Source: Marinicella sediminis (GTDB lineage Bacteria > Pseudomonadota > Gammaproteobacteria > Xanthomonadales > Marinicellaceae). From it: DNA of 64,000 nucleotides. The position numbers and the translations under genes were made by a program. The stretch lies in the NCBI RefSeq assembly GCF_002000055.1, contig NZ_MVBD01000002.1:186001-250000 (forward strand), read 5' to 3'. A model generated the notes under the pieces. It saw only the letters and a list, made by a program, of their open reading frames with translations. It did not search any database and was not told where the DNA came from. Of the stretch, positions 61,234-64,000 are shown in pieces. The first letter of the stretch is position 1. Every line of letters starts with the position of its first letter.

Positions 61234-62826
61234 ATGAAAGTATCGTCTGTATCCGGTTATTTTAAGCCAGTATTTTTAATCATTCTGTTGTGTGGGGTGA
61301 TGTTGCCAATGTCATTGTGGGCCGATGAAGCCAACAAGAAAGCCAAAACCACACCTGCCGAATGCACCACATCACAATACAACGGGCTGAACAAAGCCAA
61401 GGCATTTTGTGCCGCCGACAGTTACGCTTGTGTATCCACACCTTACGGTGGTTGTTCACCCAAAAACAAACCCTGGAAAAGCAGCCAGTGCACCACCCAG
61501 TGCAAAGTAACAGATAAGTCGCCCTGGCTGGATCCATCCATCCCCAAACCGACTGGCAGCACCGATCGCACCATTACCTACACCAACAGTTGTGGTTTTG
61601 ATGTCTGGGCAGGATATACCGGTGGAGCAATTGATGGCGCGCCTTCCTGCAAGAAAAATTCAGATTGTGGGATCACTGGCGCGGTGTGTGACACCAAAAA
61701 CAAGCAGTGTTTCTGGGGCATTCCGTCAATGACCAATACGGACAACACCATCAAGCGCTTACACCTGCCCAAGGGTGGATCCAGTAAAAACATCACCCTC
61801 AACAGTCCCATTCACCAAAAGGATGCAGCGAATGCCTGGGTGAAATGGAGCGGAAACAGTTGGGCATCAACCAACTGTACCGGCACCGGGGCTGCCATGG
61901 TTTGTGAAACCGCGGCTTGTCCATCAGGTGGCTGTACCCCATTCACCGGACCCAAAGGGGTGCTGAGCCTGGCCGAATTCACTTTGCAGGCCAGTGCTCA
62001 GGATTATTATGATGTCTCTATCATTGGCGGCTTCAATGTACCGGTGTCCATGCAGCCCACAGCTGGCCAGAGCTATGCAACCACGCCAGCCGGTCCTACC
62101 CAGCAAAAAGATGGGCTGGGTAACACAGTCACCGTTAATCCATCGGCCTACTGGTGTGGTGAACCAGGTTCGGCATCAGCCTCCACTGCCCTGACTGCCT
62201 GTAACTGGGCCCCGGATGCCAAAGCCACTTACGGCAATGCCAACCTGCGTTCGGTGTATCCACCCAATACGACCACCACCACTGCCTGTAAAAAGGACAG
62301 CGACTGTAAAGCAGTCACCGGCGGCAAGTCATGTGGTTTATGGGAAAACAGCAAGAACAAAATAGAACGGGTTTGTGGATCACCACGCGGCTGGTGGTCA
62401 GCCAATCAGGTCTGTGCCATTGATCCCAAAGGCACCATAGGTAGCACGGTGTTTGGCTGTGAAACCGCGGTTACCGGTCAGGGAACTCAGGAAAACCTGT
62501 ATGCCTGTAACGGGGTAAACAATACCTCAGGATATGCCGCAGCATCTGGTATCACTTCAACCTTATGCGGCTGTGATGACTGGGATTTACCGGTGAATGG
62601 CCATGGCTGTAATGGCAGCAACGCCCAATGGGTGAACATCGCGCAACCAGCGGCCAAAATCAAAAAGGACGCCTGCCCGACGGCCTACAGTTTCCCGTTT
62701 GATGATGAAACCTCGACCTTCAACTGTCAAACCGACCCTAAACCGATCGCAACATCAGGTGCCATCACTGCCAATGCCGTTGATTACACCATCACCTTTT
62801 GTCCGGGTAACCTGACCGGACGTTGA
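61234..62826 (+). CDS. Exported thaumatin-like protein
   Basis: The 530-residue protein has a signal peptide (cleaved after LWA). After a Cys-rich N-terminal region it shows the thaumatin (PF00314) landmarks in order: TITYTNSCGFDVWAGYTG, then LSLAEFTLQA, DYYDVSIIGGFNVPVS (the DFYDVSxVDGFNxP box) and, at the end, ACPTAYSFPFDDETSTFNC with ITFCPG. The many cysteines fit the family's disulfide-rich fold. Thaumatin-like proteins of plants bind or cut beta-1,3-glucans; bacterial members are rare and unstudied. It is longer than plant members (about 220-250 residues) by two inserted Cys-rich segments. Confidence 0.88.
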   Translation: MKVSSVSGYFKPVFLIILLCGVMLPMSLWADEANKKAKTTPAECTTSQYNGLNKAKAFCAADSYACVSTPYGGCSPKNKPWKSSQCTTQCKVTDKSPWLDPSIPKPTGSTDRTITYTNSCGFDVWAGYTGGAIDGAPSCKKNSDCGITGAVCDTKNKQCFWGIPSMTNTDNTIKRLHLPKGGSSKNITLNSPIHQKDAANAWVKWSGNSWASTNCTGTGAAMVCETAACPSGGCTPFTGPKGVLSLAEFTLQASAQDYYDVSIIGGFNVPVSMQPTAGQSYATTPAGPTQQKDGLGNTVTVNPSAYWCGEPGSASASTALTACNWAPDAKATYGNANLRSVYPPNTTTTTACKKDSDCKAVTGGKSCGLWENSKNKIERVCGSPRGWWSANQVCAIDPKGTIGSTVFGCETAVTGQGTQENLYACNGVNNTSGYAAASGITSTLCGCDDWDLPVNGHGCNGSNAQWVNIAQPAAKIKKDACPTAYSFPFDDETSTFNCQTDPKPIATSGAITANAVDYTITFCPGNLTGR

Positions 62827-62836
62827 AGTTTTTGAC

Positions 62837-62866
62837 GATCAATGCGGTCAGCTTCATTGATTGATG
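62837..62866 (+). repeat. REP-type palindrome copy (degenerate)
   Basis: Reads GATCAATGCGGTCAGCTTC then ATTGATTGATG, between convergent genes. Confidence 0.5.
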
Positions 62867-62971
62867 ACCCCTCATATTGACCCAGAAGCCCGGCAAGGAT
62901 GCCGGGTAACTGTGATCCTGAAGGGTGAAGGCAATCACCACATCCTTGTGGTGTGCTCATGTGAATCCTGT

Positions 62972-64000
62972 TCAGTTGCTGCTGGACATCTGTTTAATGA
63001 CCTCCAGTGCAGTGGTCAGGTACTCATCATTGCCATTGAGGATGCCGGCTTTACTGACTTCGACCGGGTGGTCAGGTTCATAGCCAATCAGGTGGAGTTG
63101 GCTGCCATCGTGTTTTTCTACTTTCATACCGGTGAACATGGCACGGTAGCCATTAAGCATATAGATGTAATTGATGTTGCCGTTGCAACCGGCGGTGGGT
63201 TCACCAACAAATTCAGCCAAATCGTAGTGGTCAACCATGCCTGAGAAAGTCTCACCTGAGCTGACCACGGACGGAAGATTGATGAACACTTTCTGGCCCT
63301 TGAAATAGGGAGTTTTGGGGGCCACATCCCAATTATTGATGCTGAATGTCACGTCTTTTTGGTCCGGCTGATGGATTTGTGGAATCTGCCAGTTACCAGA
63401 GGTGATGGTGGTGTCTGTCAAATGAGGCAACAGGTCGCTGATGACTGAGAGGGGCTGTCCTTCATTGTTGCGTTTACCATCCCACCGCTGGTCAAAAATA
63501 ATGCCTTGTGCACTGGCCAGTTGGTCTAGGTGATCAGCAAACTGTTGTTTGGTGATTTTTTTCAGGTTGACATAAAAGATGCCTGGCTCCAGTTCATCAA
63601 TACTCATAAAGTCCTGCTCACTGACGGCATTGAAAAACAGATTTGACCAGCCTGATTGCTCAGGAGTCCGGGTATAGACATGATCAAACAGGTCAGTCCC
63701 ACGTTGTACAGAGAGCGTCACATTGTCATTCATTTCACCCAAACCCAATTGGTTAAGTGCACGGAATTGAACCAGTTGAGGTGAGCCGGACACCCGCAGT
63801 TTCTGTTCGTGAAAATAACTCATGGCAGCCGTACCATCAACTGCGGTAATGACGTCTCCCCTTTGAATGGCTTCAAGGCGGCTACCGGTCACCACCAGCT
63901 CATCACCAACCAGTTGCACAGCCACCGGAACGCCTGTGAGCTGAACTGACTCCGGTGCAAAAACCACCCCATGACCGTCCTGGATTCTGGCCATCAAGCG
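62972..64000 (-). CDS. S41-type (tricorn/CtpA-like) peptidase, C-terminal part
   Basis: The frame is open at the right edge, so the N-terminus is missing; at least 341 residues are present. It has a PDZ-like part (AIQRGDVITAVDGTAAM), then the S41 catalytic core: YVNLKKITKQQF, KVFINLPSVVSSGETFSGM (nucleophile Ser region) and EFVGEPTAGCNGNINYIYM, and it ends IGYEPDHPVEVSKAG as in S41 family C-termini. It should be an exported or periplasmic serine peptidase. It is convergent with the thaumatin-like gene. The N-terminal domain and any signal peptide lie outside the window. Confidence 0.85.
   Translation of the reverse strand, partial: RLMARIQDGHGVVFAPESVQLTGVPVAVQLVGDELVVTGSRLEAIQRGDVITAVDGTAAMSYFHEQKLRVSGSPQLVQFRALNQLGLGEMNDNVTLSVQRGTDLFDHVYTRTPEQSGWSNLFFNAVSEQDFMSIDELEPGIFYVNLKKITKQQFADHLDQLASAQGIIFDQRWDGKRNNEGQPLSVISDLLPHLTDTTITSGNWQIPQIHQPDQKDVTFSINNWDVAPKTPYFKGQKVFINLPSVVSSGETFSGMVDHYDLAEFVGEPTAGCNGNINYIYMLNGYRAMFTGMKVEKHDGSQLHLIGYEPDHPVEVSKAGILNGNDEYLTTALEVIKQMSSSN

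Overview
The window looks like chromosomal DNA of a free-living gammaproteobacterium. GC content is moderate, I estimate in the mid 40s percent. Gene types supporting this are LytTR and OmpR two-component pairs, LapA- and YjdF-like inner-membrane proteins, a DUF3336 patatin, an ECF sigma/Ser-Thr kinase pair and many Sec-exported proteins. Several exported proteins end in a short Ile-Phe-x-x-Gly-Phe-Glu type tail, which makes me think of Marinicella or Xanthomonadales-like lineages; that is inference only. No rRNA, tRNA or CRISPR array was seen.

Layout. Positions 1-18.3 kb are mostly ordinary chromosome. They hold a nucleotide-transporter-like protein (cut by the left edge) coupled to an SDR oxidoreductase, a LytS/LytR-type two-component system, a TraB/GumN protein, a duplicated secreted PKD protein, a phospholipase D-like protein, LapA- and YjdF-like membrane proteins, a large BNR/sortilin-type secreted protein, a DUF3336 patatin, a class III CoA-transferase and an MgtC/DUF4010 membrane protein. 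Positions 18.9-26.7 kb encode secreted proteins: two small proteins made of three copies of a Cys/His module, a 1200-residue FG-GAP protein beside them, a class 2 lipase and a duplicated beta-rich protein.

Positions 26.7-34.5 kb form an accessory zone. It is full of small orphan genes (DUF393, NYN/OST-HTH, trypsin-like protease, unknown secreted proteins) separated by copies of one imperfect palindrome that starts AATCAATGGGG and ends TTGATT. Two inverted copies at 34.06-34.41 kb enclose a 31-codon remnant of a REP-associated tyrosine transposase (RAYT) start. This identifies the palindrome as a REP-type element.

Positions 34.5-45.5 kb are a defence island on the minus strand. A type I restriction-modification operon (hsdM-hsdS-hsdR) carries a SIR2-domain gene, translationally coupled on both sides, between hsdS and hsdR. 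Downstream on the same strand are a PD-(D/E)XK-like protein, a GIY-YIG protein, a coupled small helical protein, membrane and lipoprotein genes, a small TM/coiled-coil protein and a HEPN-like protein. The SIR2-containing operon is the best candidate in the window for an under-described system. hsdM also carries an apparent in-frame insertion of a dispersed repeat.

Positions 45.8-64 kb contain a repeat-bearing periplasmic protein with a membrane partner, a lipoprotein between two direct repeats, a membrane-anchored amidohydrolase, a DJ-1/PfpI-TPR fusion, an OmpR/EnvZ-like pair, an ECF sigma factor coupled to a TPR Ser/Thr kinase, two paralogous beta-helix proteins, a bacterial thaumatin-like protein and a tricorn/S41-type peptidase cut by the right edge.
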